64,000 nucleotides of DNA, from the NCBI RefSeq assembly GCF_013761175.1, contig NZ_JACDUR010000007.1:418915-482914 (forward strand). Direction: 5' to 3'. This DNA comes from Nonomuraea soli (GTDB lineage: Bacteria > Actinomycetota > Actinomycetes > Streptosporangiales > Streptosporangiaceae). The position numbers and the translations under genes were made by a program. The notes under the pieces were generated by a model. It was not told the DNA's origin, searched no databases, and saw nothing but the letters and a program-made list of their open reading frames with translations. Shown one piece after another: positions 17,301 through 28,731 of the stretch (the first letter of the stretch is position 1; the number at the start of each line of letters is the position of its first letter).

Positions 17301-18466
17301 CCTCCGCTACGCAAGGCGTCGAGCACGCGGGTGACCGCGCTCTCGATGGACACTCCGGTGGTGTCGATGACGAGGTCGGCGTCGTCCGGCTCCTCGTAGG
17401 GGTCGGAGATGCCGGTGAACGAGGGGATCTCTCCCGCGCGCGCCCTGGCGTACAGGCCCTTGCGGTCACGCCGCTCGCACTCCTCCAGCGGTGTGGACAC
17501 GTGCACGAGCAGGAAGTCGGCACCGACCGACTCGGCCATCTCGCGCACCTCCTCGCGGGTGGAGGCGTAGGGCGCGATGGGGGCGCAGATGGCCAGGCCG
17601 CCGTGCCGCGCGACCTCGGCGGCGACGAAACCGATGCGCCTGATGTTGAGGTCGCGGTCCTCCCGCGAGAAGGTGAGCCCCTTGGACAGCAGGTGCCGCA
17701 CCACGTCGCCGTCGAGGTAGGTCACCGTGCGCCCGCCGAGCTCCAGCAGCGAGTCGCGAAGGCCGCGGGCGATGGTGGACTTGCCCGAGCCGGACAGGCC
17801 CGTGAAGAAGACGACCAGGCCGCGGCGGTGGGGCGGTCCCGGCAGGGTGATGGGCGCGGGTCCTGCCAGGTGCTCGGTGGCGCCGTAGGCCTCGGCGACG
17901 TGTTCGCGCAGCTCCAGGTCGATCTCCTGGTCTTCGCGCGGGGCCAGGGGGACGGCCACGACCATGGCGTCGAGCTTGCCGGCCGCCGAGAGCGCGGCGC
18001 GCACGATGCCGGGGCCCGCCTCGCCGTACGCCAGGGGCATGAGGACCACGACGGCGCCTAGCTCGCGCGCGGTCTCCTTGATCTCCTCGACGGAGTCGAG
18101 CGGGCCGCGCATGGTCACGACGAGCGCGGGCCGCCCGTCGAGCTCCTTGCGGACCTCGGCGGGGGTACGGCGGAGCCGGGCGAAGGGCCCGTGCTCGATG
18201 CGGCCCAGGGCACGCACCTGGCCGGTGCCGACGGTCAGGACGGCGAGCGGTGCGCCTTCCGGGTCGAGGAGGGTGACGTCGCCCGAGGCGTCGTCGGGCA
18301 GGTCGATGGTGATCGGAGCCGGCCAGGGCGTGCCGTCGAGGAGCGTGCCGCGCTCGACGACGGAGTGGGCGTCGTCGTGGCCCATGAAGCCGGTGAGCGG
18401 GGCGAAGGCGCCGTTGAGCAGCAGCTCGAGGTCGGCGAGCTCGCGGGCGTCTGGCGTGTGCATCAT
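17288..18466 (-). CDS. cysC: Adenylylsulfate (APS) kinase with N-terminal sulfurylase-like domain
   Basis: 392 residues. The C-terminal half is a full APS kinase: Walker A GLSGSGKST (223-231), DGD (252-254), SREDRDLNIRRIGF (267-280), KGLY (336-339) and FTGISDPYEEP (350-360). It makes PAPS from APS. Residues 1-200 resemble the N-terminal PUA-like part of ATP sulfurylase, but I find no Q-x-R-N-P-x-H-x-x-H active-site motif, so sulfurylase activity is doubtful. Operon with the TauE/SafE gene. PAPS is the donor for the two sulfotransferases at the window start. Confidence 0.9.
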   Translation of the reverse strand: MMHTPDARELADLELLLNGAFAPLTGFMGHDDAHSVVERGTLLDGTPWPAPITIDLPDDASGDVTLLDPEGAPLAVLTVGTGQVRALGRIEHGPFARLRRTPAEVRKELDGRPALVVTMRGPLDSVEEIKETARELGAVVVLMPLAYGEAGPGIVRAALSAAGKLDAMVVAVPLAPREDQEIDLELREHVAEAYGATEHLAGPAPITLPGPPHRRGLVVFFTGLSGSGKSTIARGLRDSLLELGGRTVTYLDGDVVRHLLSKGLTFSREDRDLNIRRIGFVAAEVARHGGLAICAPIAPYASTREEVREMAESVGADFLLVHVSTPLEECERRDRKGLYARARAGEIPSFTGISDPYEEPDDADLVIDTTGVSIESAVTRVLDALRSGGWIR

Positions 18467-18470
18467 CCAA

Positions 18471-18492
18471 CTATTCCGATCAGCTTGGTAGG
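18471..18492. promoter_or_regulatory. Candidate operator upstream of cysC
   Basis: CTATTCC at 18471-18477 and GGTAGG at 18487-18492 form a loose inverted arrangement just 5 bp from the cysC start, in a spacer shared with the divergent sigma gene. It could bind a cysteine/sulfur regulator such as an Rrf2-family protein. This is a pattern observation only. Confidence 0.3.
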
Positions 18493-18597
18493 AAACACTC
18501 TAGCTTGTGATCCAAGTCTTACGGAAGGCAGGCATAGCGGGAGGGCCGACAGGGCGTCTGGAAGGGTGTCCAAAGCAAAACTCCCCTGGAGGTGATC

Positions 18598-19107
18598 GTG
18601 GACGCCGCAGACGAACGGGGCTTCCGCGAGTTCGTTTCCGCGCGCTCACCCGCGCTGATGCGCCTGGCCTACCTGCTGGCGGGCGGTGACCAGCACGCGG
18701 CGGAGGATCTCGTGCAGGCCGCGCTCGCCAAGCTGGCGGTCAAGTGGAAGCGGGTCGAGACGCCGGAGGCCTACGTCAAGCAGGTGATGTACCGCCAGCA
18801 GATCAGCTGGTGGCGTACGGCGTCGCGGCGGCCGGAAGTGGTGCAGGCGCGGTTGCCAGAAAGCCCGGGTCTCGACCGTACGCACCAGAGCGAGCTGCGC
18901 ATGGTGCTGCGCGAGGCGCTGGCCAAGCTCACTCCCCGTCAGCGCACGGTGCTCGTGCTGCGCTACTTCGAAGATCTGCCCGACACCGAGGTCGCCAAGG
19001 AGCTGGGCGTCTCGGTCGGCACGGTGCGCAGCACCGCGCACCGCTCGCTGGCCAGGCTCCGCGAGTTGTCACCCGAACTTGCCAGGGAACTGGAGACCGT
19101 GTCATGA
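18598..19107 (+). CDS. SigE-family ECF RNA polymerase sigma factor
   Basis: 169 residues. Region 2 (AAEDLVQAALAKLAVKW) and region 4 (LPDTEVAKELGVSVGTVRS) are intact and match the SigE-family group of actinomycete ECF factors. I chose GTG 18598 because an ideal GGAGGTGATC site sits directly in front; GTG 18592 would lie inside that site. Its TGA overlaps the next ATG (ATGA), coupling it to the membrane propeller protein. Confidence 0.92.
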   Translation: MDAADERGFREFVSARSPALMRLAYLLAGGDQHAAEDLVQAALAKLAVKWKRVETPEAYVKQVMYRQQISWWRTASRRPEVVQARLPESPGLDRTHQSELRMVLREALAKLTPRQRTVLVLRYFEDLPDTEVAKELGVSVGTVRSTAHRSLARLRELSPELARELETVS

Positions 19108-20306
19108 CCGACCTGCTGCGCGAGACGCTGGGAGAGTGGGCCGGGGAGGCCCGCGTCCCGCACGACCTGGCCGCACGGGCGCTGAAGAAGCGCCGCCGGC
19201 CGATGATCTGGATCGTTCCCGCGGTCGCCGTGGCCGCCGCTGCCGCCGTGGCGCTGGTGATCGTGCCGGGCGCCGAGCGCGCCGCGCCCGACCCGGCGGC
19301 GACCGTGAGCGTCGAGGTGACGCTCCCGCCCAGGCCGGAGCCGGAAAGCGACATCAAGGCCGACGTCGACAACAATCCGCCGGCGACCCTCATCGCCGCC
19401 GGGCAGTACGCCGTCTCGGCGTACTACACGATCAACGCCGGGCCCAGCAACGGCGACCCGTTCCACCGCACGTGGTCGCTCTACGACCCGCGCACGGGCG
19501 GCTACGAGCGCACCGACTGGGCCTGGGTGGACGTCGCCCCCGGCCTGCACCTGGCCGCCGTGCTGGAGGGCCCCGACCTCGGCACGCGCCTCGGCATCAT
19601 GGACATGAAGACCAGGCAGATCCTGCGCTGGGTCGACCTGCAGAACCCCGCGGGCTCGGTCGCCTGGTCGCCCGACGGCACGAAGGTGCTGGCCACCACC
19701 TACTCCGACTACCCCGACATGGTGCAGGGAGAAGGCCGCCAGCACCCCGACGTGAGCAAGCCCGTGCGCACCGGCTACTACATCGTCGACGCCGCCACCG
19801 GCCAGGCCGACCACCACGCCCTGCCGTCGATGCCCGACAACCAGGTCGGCGACCCCGAGGGCAAGCCCTTCAACGGCAACCGCCGCCAGGACCTCGGCTG
19901 GAGCGTCGACGGCACGTTGCTCTGGCAGCCGACCTCGACCCAGCCGGCCAAGGTCTACCTCACCGCCGACGGCCAGCCGGCGGAGGCGCCCGACAAGGCC
20001 CAGGCCGACTCCTACCGGGACGAGCCGATCTGGTCGCCCGACGGCACCAAGCGGCTGACCGGCGACGGCCTGCCCACTCCGGTCGTCGACCGCGACGGCA
20101 AGGAACTGGGCAGGCAGAAGCTGCTGCAGCAGTGGGCGTGGGCCGACAACGACAACATCATCGGCCTGGGCTGCTACGGCGAGTGCGAGAACGAGTTCCA
20201 CAGCAGCATCGTGGTGACCAGCGTCGACGGCACCCAGGTCACCCAGCTGTCCACCTACCAGAAGGGCGATGACGGCCGCTGGAACCCGGTGCTGACCCGC
20301 CGCTAG
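19104..20306 (+). CDS. Membrane-anchored beta-propeller protein, partner of SigE-family sigma
   Basis: 400 residues: short cytoplasmic N-terminus (about 1-32), one membrane helix (about 33-53), acidic/Pro linker, then an exported propeller with PD40-like blades (VAWSPDGTKVLA, PIWSPDGTKRLT). Translationally coupled to the sigma gene. Position and topology suggest an anti-sigma-like or signal-sensing partner, although no zinc anti-sigma motif is visible in the N-terminus. Its TAG shares a CTAG palindrome with the stop of the convergent methyltransferase gene. Confidence 0.75.
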   Translation: MTDLLRETLGEWAGEARVPHDLAARALKKRRRPMIWIVPAVAVAAAAAVALVIVPGAERAAPDPAATVSVEVTLPPRPEPESDIKADVDNNPPATLIAAGQYAVSAYYTINAGPSNGDPFHRTWSLYDPRTGGYERTDWAWVDVAPGLHLAAVLEGPDLGTRLGIMDMKTRQILRWVDLQNPAGSVAWSPDGTKVLATTYSDYPDMVQGEGRQHPDVSKPVRTGYYIVDAATGQADHHALPSMPDNQVGDPEGKPFNGNRRQDLGWSVDGTLLWQPTSTQPAKVYLTADGQPAEAPDKAQADSYRDEPIWSPDGTKRLTGDGLPTPVVDRDGKELGRQKLLQQWAWADNDNIIGLGCYGECENEFHSSIVVTSVDGTQVTQLSTYQKGDDGRWNPVLTRR

Positions 20307-21010
20307 ATCAACCGGGCGAAGTGGTTCTGCGGCTTGCGGATGACCATGACGACCTCGTCATGAGCCGAGGTGTAACGGCCCCGGCTCATGCGCGAGACCA
20401 GTCCTACGGCCGCGGAGCCCAGCCGTCCCATCGCCGGTCCGCTCGTGGCCGTCTCCGAATCGGTGACCATCAGGCCGCGCGAGAGGCAGAACGCCAGCAT
20501 GCCCTCGCGCGAGGTGACCGGCTCGTAGACGGCCGGCAGCGGCCCGGCGCCGTCGTCTCCGGTCAGGTACGGCCAGGCCAGGCGGCGCAACCACGACGGC
20601 GTGATCCGGTCCCAGAACCCGTAGGCGCTCGAACGGTCGCGCATGCGCAGCAGGAGCAGCCCGCCCGGCCGCAGCCCGTTGAGCATGCGGTCGAGCACCA
20701 GTTCCGTGTGGTGGATGCGCTCCAGCAGGAAGTGCACGAAGATCACGTCGAAGGAGCGCGGCGGGATCGGCACGGAACGCAGATCGCCCAGGCTCCACGA
20801 CTCGACGTCGGTGCCGCGCTCCAGGGCGGCGCGCACCTGTTCGATGTCGTCGTCGACACCGGAGATCCGGGTTTCGACCCGGTCGAGGACCAGGCCGTGC
20901 TCCCGTGCGCACCCGGCCACCAGCAGGTCGAGCCGCCGTCCCAGCTGCTCGGTGTACTGCTCGCGGATGCGCTGACCGAAGACGTCTCCTCTTACCCGCA
21001 GCTCAGACAT
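20303..21010 (-). CDS. Class I SAM methyltransferase-like protein
   Basis: 235 residues. The post-I/II region (SFDVIFVHFLLERI) and LRPGGLLLLR strand are typical of class I methyltransferases. The glycine-rich motif I is degenerate (LDLLVAGCAREHGL), so cofactor binding may be altered. Start taken as ATG 21010. Divergent from mfd. Substrate unknown. Confidence 0.65.
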   Translation of the reverse strand: MSELRVRGDVFGQRIREQYTEQLGRRLDLLVAGCAREHGLVLDRVETRISGVDDDIEQVRAALERGTDVESWSLGDLRSVPIPPRSFDVIFVHFLLERIHHTELVLDRMLNGLRPGGLLLLRMRDRSSAYGFWDRITPSWLRRLAWPYLTGDDGAGPLPAVYEPVTSREGMLAFCLSRGLMVTDSETATSGPAMGRLGSAAVGLVSRMSRGRYTSAHDEVVMVIRKPQNHFARLI

Positions 21011-21158
21011 GTCACTCAGAGTAACTTCATAACCGCCGTTCGTGAGGGATTTCCCCCACCTCACCTCACTGTCGGGGGCAGAGACTAGTCTGGGAAGCAC
21101 AAACCCCCGTGTCCGTCCCGGCCGGGGGTGGTCGTGTTGCCGTCGTGGGGCTATGGGC

Positions 21159-24641
<3,483 letters not shown>

Positions 24642-24669
24642 GCCGCGGTTTGTTCGGAAAGGGACCAAC

Positions 24670-25272
24670 GTGAAGTCGATTCGAGTGGCCGGTGTCGCAA
24701 TCGCCGCCGGGATTGCGCTGACCGCGTGCTCCCAGCCCGTCGAGGCCGGGGCCGCGGCCGTCGTGGGCCAGGACCGCATCTCCTCCAGCGCTTTGAACCA
24801 GGAAGTCAGGGCGTACTCCGCGGCCCTGGAGCGGGCGAAGATCAACCCGTCGCAGCTCGGAGTGCCGCTCAACCAGTTCGTGCTGCAGCGCATGGTCACC
24901 GAGGCGCGCTTCCAGCAGCTGAGCGCGAAGTACCAGGTCGCCATCTCCGAGGCCGAGGTCGACACGGCGCTGAAGAACCCCGGCCAGATGCAGACGCCCG
25001 AGATGAACCTCCTGGCCAAGGGCCTCGACCCGGCAGACCCGCGCGGCTTCATCCGCGCCGAGCTGGGCGTCTACAAGATCATCGACCAGCTGGGCGGCGC
25101 GAACAACCAGCAGGCGATGCAGAAGATCCAGGAGGAGTTCAACTCGATCAGGGTCGCCTTCAACCCCCGCTACGGCACCTACGACGGCCAGCAGCAGACC
25201 TTCGTCGACACCGGCCGCTTCGGCAAGCTCACCTCCGTGCAACAGCAGCCGCAGCAGCCGCCGCAGGGCTGA
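24670..25272 (+). CDS. SurA N-terminal-domain lipoprotein
   Basis: 200 residues. Lipoprotein signal peptide with lipobox L-T-A-C, lipidated Cys20. The rest matches the SurA/PpiC-type chaperone N-terminal helical domain without a visible prolyl isomerase domain, and ends in a Gln/Pro-rich tail. GTG start with GGAAAGGG upstream. Lies between mfd and mazG. Probably an extracytoplasmic folding helper. Confidence 0.85.
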   Translation: MKSIRVAGVAIAAGIALTACSQPVEAGAAAVVGQDRISSSALNQEVRAYSAALERAKINPSQLGVPLNQFVLQRMVTEARFQQLSAKYQVAISEAEVDTALKNPGQMQTPEMNLLAKGLDPADPRGFIRAELGVYKIIDQLGGANNQQAMQKIQEEFNSIRVAFNPRYGTYDGQQQTFVDTGRFGKLTSVQQQPQQPPQG

Positions 25273-25273
25273 C

Positions 25274-26194
25274 ATGCCGCTGATCGTCGTCACCACCTCA
25301 CCGCGGGTCGCGCCCGGCCTGCTGTCGCCGCAGGCCTGGCGGGCCCTCACGGCCGGTCCCGTGCACACCGCCGACCCCGATCACCCGGCCCTGCCGTATC
25401 TGGCCGAGGCCGGGGTCGAGGTCGTCGTCGTGACCCCCGACCCGGCCTCATGGGCGCGCCGGGCCGTCGCCGAGACCGTCGTGTGGCTCGACGCCACCGA
25501 GGACCAGATGCGCGGCTTCGGCCACGCCGCCCTCGCGCTGGAGACGCCGCCCGAGATCGAGGTCATCCCCGGCTCCTACGACCTGCCGGGCGCGCGGGTG
25601 CTCGACCTGGTCTCGGTCATGGACCGGCTGCGCACCGAGTGTCCCTGGGACCGCAAGCAGACCCACGCCTCGCTGGTGCCGTACCTCATCGAGGAGGCCT
25701 ACGAGGTGCAGCACTCCGTCGAGTCGGGCGACCTCGACTCCCTGCGCGAGGAGCTCGGCGACGTGCTGCTGCAGGTCGCCTTCCACTCGCGGGTCGCCGA
25801 GCACTTCGACATCGACGACGTCGCGGCGGGAATCGTCGACAAGCTCGTCCGGCGCCACCCGCACGTCTTCAGCGACGTCTCGGCCGAGACCGCCGACGAG
25901 GTCAACGCCAACTGGGAGGCCATCAAGGCCGCCGAGCGCTCGTCGTCGGGCAAGAGCTCCGTCGACGGCGTGCCCACCGGCCAGCCCGCCCTCTCCCTGG
26001 CCGCCCAGCTCATCAAGCGCGCCGACCGCTCAGGCGTGCCGGAGTCGCTGGCCCACGCCGTGGGTCAGGGAGTCGCCCGCGAGCTCTTCGACCTGGTGCA
26101 CCGGGCGCTCGAGGCCGGGCTCGACCCGGAGGCGGAGCTGCGGGCCGCCGCCCTGGCCTACCGCGACCGCATCGTCGCCTGGGAGAGCCGCTAG
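25274..26194 (+). CDS. mazG: Nucleoside triphosphate pyrophosphohydrolase MazG
   Basis: 306 residues. The MazG core (about 115-240) has the E-E-x-x-E ... E-E-x-x-D metal-binding pattern (EEAYEVQHSVESGDLDSL, then REELGDVLLQV). An N-terminal extension of about 110 residues is typical of actinomycete MazG. Hydrolyses NTPs to NMP and pyrophosphate (housekeeping). One nucleotide separates it from the upstream stop. Its TAG shares CTAG with the convergent gene's stop. Confidence 0.93.
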   Translation: MPLIVVTTSPRVAPGLLSPQAWRALTAGPVHTADPDHPALPYLAEAGVEVVVVTPDPASWARRAVAETVVWLDATEDQMRGFGHAALALETPPEIEVIPGSYDLPGARVLDLVSVMDRLRTECPWDRKQTHASLVPYLIEEAYEVQHSVESGDLDSLREELGDVLLQVAFHSRVAEHFDIDDVAAGIVDKLVRRHPHVFSDVSAETADEVNANWEAIKAAERSSSGKSSVDGVPTGQPALSLAAQLIKRADRSGVPESLAHAVGQGVARELFDLVHRALEAGLDPEAELRAAALAYRDRIVAWESR

Positions 26195-26718
26195 CCGGCC
26201 ACCGACTGGAGCAGGCCGTAGACGAAACGTGCCTGGTAGGGCCTGCCGTCGTGGACGAAGTCGACCGTCCACTGCTGCGGCGCGGCGCCCTCGCCCTGCC
26301 GGGCTCCGGCGAAGCTCGCGCACACGTCGCCGATCACGCAGGTCCACGGCCGCAGCCCGGCCAAGGACACCTTCTTGTCGCCCGCGGGCCGTACGAACCA
26401 CTGGTTCCATACACGGCGGTCGGGCCCGACCATCACCTCGAACTCCAGCCCGGGCCAGTACGGCAACGCCCAGCGCACGATGTCGCAGGTGACGGCGCCC
26501 AGGGCGTGCTCGCCCCGGTACGACGGCTCCCCGAGCGCCGAGCGGTACGGCGACAGGCCCTTGGCGTAGAAGGTGCGCCTGGTCCACTGGCTGTGCGCCG
26601 CGCCCTCCTCGGCCCTGCTCGCCCGCAGGTCGGTGAGCGCCTGCTGGACTCGGTCGGAGTTGAGGTCGCGCATCCGGTGCATCAGCGTGAGCTGGAACTG
26701 GCGCACCCCGTAGGTCAT
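26191..26718 (-). CDS. Conserved hypothetical protein
   Basis: 175 residues, soluble, rich in Trp and aromatic residues (WTRRTFYAKGLSPYRSALGE, WALPYWPGLEFEV, WNQWFVRP). No motif I recognise. It overlaps the upstream methyltransferase gene (ATGA), so it probably acts with it or is co-expressed. It shares its stop site CTAG with mazG. Confidence 0.7.
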   Translation of the reverse strand: MTYGVRQFQLTLMHRMRDLNSDRVQQALTDLRASRAEEGAAHSQWTRRTFYAKGLSPYRSALGEPSYRGEHALGAVTCDIVRWALPYWPGLEFEVMVGPDRRVWNQWFVRPAGDKKVSLAGLRPWTCVIGDVCASFAGARQGEGAAPQQWTVDFVHDGRPYQARFVYGLLQSVAG

Positions 26719-27419
26719 CGACTGGCCTCCACGTACTGAATGAACCCCGAGGTGCGTTGCGCGACGTCGGTGAAGCCGCGTGCGGTCAGGGCCCCGGTCA
26801 CCTCGTCGTCGGCGAACAGCCGCACGCCCGTGACCTGCCGCACGATCTCCTCCAGGCCCGGCACGCGCCGCGTCGTCATGAGCGCCAGCCGCCCGCCGGG
26901 CCGCAGCACCCTGGCCATCGAGTCGAGCGCGTCGAAAGGCCGGTCGAACAGGTAGAGCGCGGCGAAACAGGCGACGGCGTCGAACGTCTGGGAGGAGAAC
27001 GGCAGGCTGACCGCGTCGCCCCTGACGTACTCCACGTTGGCGTCGCGGGTGTCGCGGACCGCGGTGTCGAGCATGGTCGCCGAGGCGTCGATCCCCACCA
27101 CCAGGTCCGCGCCCGGAGCAAGGGCACGGGTGACGTTGCCGGGGCCGCAGGCGACGTCGAGGATCACCTCGCCGCCCGCGAGCCTGAGCATGTCGTGCAG
27201 CATGGCCATCTCCTGCACGGTGCTCGGACCGAACGGGCCGCCCTTCGACAGGCCGATCAGGTAGGGCCGCCACAGCCGCTCGTAGATGAGCGGGAGCTGG
27301 GTGGACTGCATCAGCCGCTGGGCGAAGCTGAGCGGCACCCGCTCGGTCCCGAGCAGGTCGAGATAGCCGCGCGAGGAGTCGCCGCCGGGAACGTCGAGCA
27401 GTTTTCTGACTCGCTCCAT
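26715..27419 (-). CDS. Class I SAM-dependent methyltransferase
   Basis: 234 residues. Motif I VILDVACGPGNVTRAL (85-100), acidic residue in GIDAS, post-II FDAVACFAALYLFDRP and LRPGGRLALMT are all present. The UbiE/menG-like type usually acts on small molecules or lipids. It follows the phosphodiesterase-like gene by 4 bp and overlaps the hypothetical gene downstream. Confidence 0.88.
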   Translation of the reverse strand: MERVRKLLDVPGGDSSRGYLDLLGTERVPLSFAQRLMQSTQLPLIYERLWRPYLIGLSKGGPFGPSTVQEMAMLHDMLRLAGGEVILDVACGPGNVTRALAPGADLVVGIDASATMLDTAVRDTRDANVEYVRGDAVSLPFSSQTFDAVACFAALYLFDRPFDALDSMARVLRPGGRLALMTTRRVPGLEEIVRQVTGVRLFADDEVTGALTARGFTDVAQRTSGFIQYVEASR

Positions 27420-27423
27420 GTGA

Positions 27424-28611
27424 TCAGGATGACACGTCCACCCACACCAGCCGGTGATCGGAGCTGGGGAAGGGGAAGACTCCCGTAAGGCGCGACAGCG
27501 GGTCGCTGCGCACCGGCCAGAAGACGCCGCCGCCGAGCACCTTGAGCCCGTGACGGGAAGGCAGCACGTAGTCGGCCCGCAGGTTGCCCGGGGCGGTGTC
27601 GGAGAAGTCCGCCGTGTCGTAGCGCGGGTCGCCCTTGTGGGTGGTGTTGGCGCCGCCCTGAAGAGCCGCCGCCTCGCTCGCGCCGCCGCTCGACGGGGCG
27701 AAGGACGCGTCGACGCGCTTGTTGCCGATCAGCTGGTGGATGGCGCCGTCATAGGAATCGCCGTCGAAGGGGTCGGCGTTCTGGTCGCCCGCGATCACGA
27801 AGCTCTCGCCGCCGCGCAGCCCGCCGCGCCGGCCCCGGTCGTCGTAGACGTAGCGGGCGCCGTTGACGTAGTCGGCCCAGAAGCGGATCTCGTCGTGGTT
27901 GCGGCGGCCGTTGCGGTCCTCCGCGCCGTCGAAGGTGGGCGGCGTGGGGTGGCTGGCCAGCAGGTGCACGGTGTCGCGGCCGACGCGCAGCGACAGGTCC
28001 CAGTGCGACTTGGACGACAGGCGGAAGACCGCGAGCTCCTCGCCGGAGTACCAGCCGGGCGGGATGACGTTGCCCGGCATGTCCTTCCACAGGAAGTTCT
28101 GGAAGGTGCGCACGTTCGTGATCGGGTACCTGGAGTAGACCGCCATGCCGTACTGGCCGGGGAAGACGCCGAAGCCGTAGGCGTCGTCGCCGTAGCCGGG
28201 GGCGCCAGGAGTGGTCACGACCTGGCCGTCGTTGTTGAGGTCGAAGCCGGAGGCGACGCCGGTGTTGCTGGGGGCGGTGTAGCGGTAGCGGTAGCGGATC
28301 GGCTCCGCGCCGTTCTGCCCGACCCGCAGGTAGTTGTCGTGGAAGAGGCCGAGCGCCGTGCCCTGGGCGTCGAAGTCGAACTCGTTGACCAGGACCACGT
28401 CGGGACGGGCCCGCTGGATGATCTCCGCGATCACCTTGGCCTGCGCGTTGTCCGGCGTCGACAGGTCGGTGACGAGCTGACCTTCCGCGTTCCTGTTGAG
28501 GGAGGCGTTGAAGGTGGAGAAGCGGACCTGCGTCTTGGACGACGCGTCGGCGGGCACCGCGAGGAGCGGCATCGCGAGTGCGGCAGTCAGAAGGGTGCGC
28601 CATAGGTTCAC
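27424..28611 (-). CDS. Secreted endonuclease/exonuclease/phosphatase-family protein
   Basis: 395 residues with a signal peptide (cut near ADA-SS, residue 23). The exported domain has the EEP pattern: FSTFNASLN, catalytic Glu77 in NEFDFD, GDQNADP and terminal SSDHRLVWVD. It could be a DNase, phosphodiesterase or lipid phosphatase; the sequence is typical of actinomycete extracellular EEP proteins. The GTG start lacks a clear ribosome site. Heads a three-gene minus-strand unit with the methyltransferase and the hypothetical protein. Confidence 0.85.
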   Translation of the reverse strand: MNLWRTLLTAALAMPLLAVPADASSKTQVRFSTFNASLNRNAEGQLVTDLSTPDNAQAKVIAEIIQRARPDVVLVNEFDFDAQGTALGLFHDNYLRVGQNGAEPIRYRYRYTAPSNTGVASGFDLNNDGQVVTTPGAPGYGDDAYGFGVFPGQYGMAVYSRYPITNVRTFQNFLWKDMPGNVIPPGWYSGEELAVFRLSSKSHWDLSLRVGRDTVHLLASHPTPPTFDGAEDRNGRRNHDEIRFWADYVNGARYVYDDRGRRGGLRGGESFVIAGDQNADPFDGDSYDGAIHQLIGNKRVDASFAPSSGGASEAAALQGGANTTHKGDPRYDTADFSDTAPGNLRADYVLPSRHGLKVLGGGVFWPVRSDPLSRLTGVFPFPSSDHRLVWVDVSS

Positions 28612-28731
28612 GAGCGGATCGTGCCACGCCGTGCCCGCCCGGTAACCGGCACAGATCGCCTGTTTCCCCAGTGTTCGTCTGGCATAACAAGTCCCGAAAT
28701 GGCAGGCTTTTCCGCCGGGGGAGAGGGGCAC

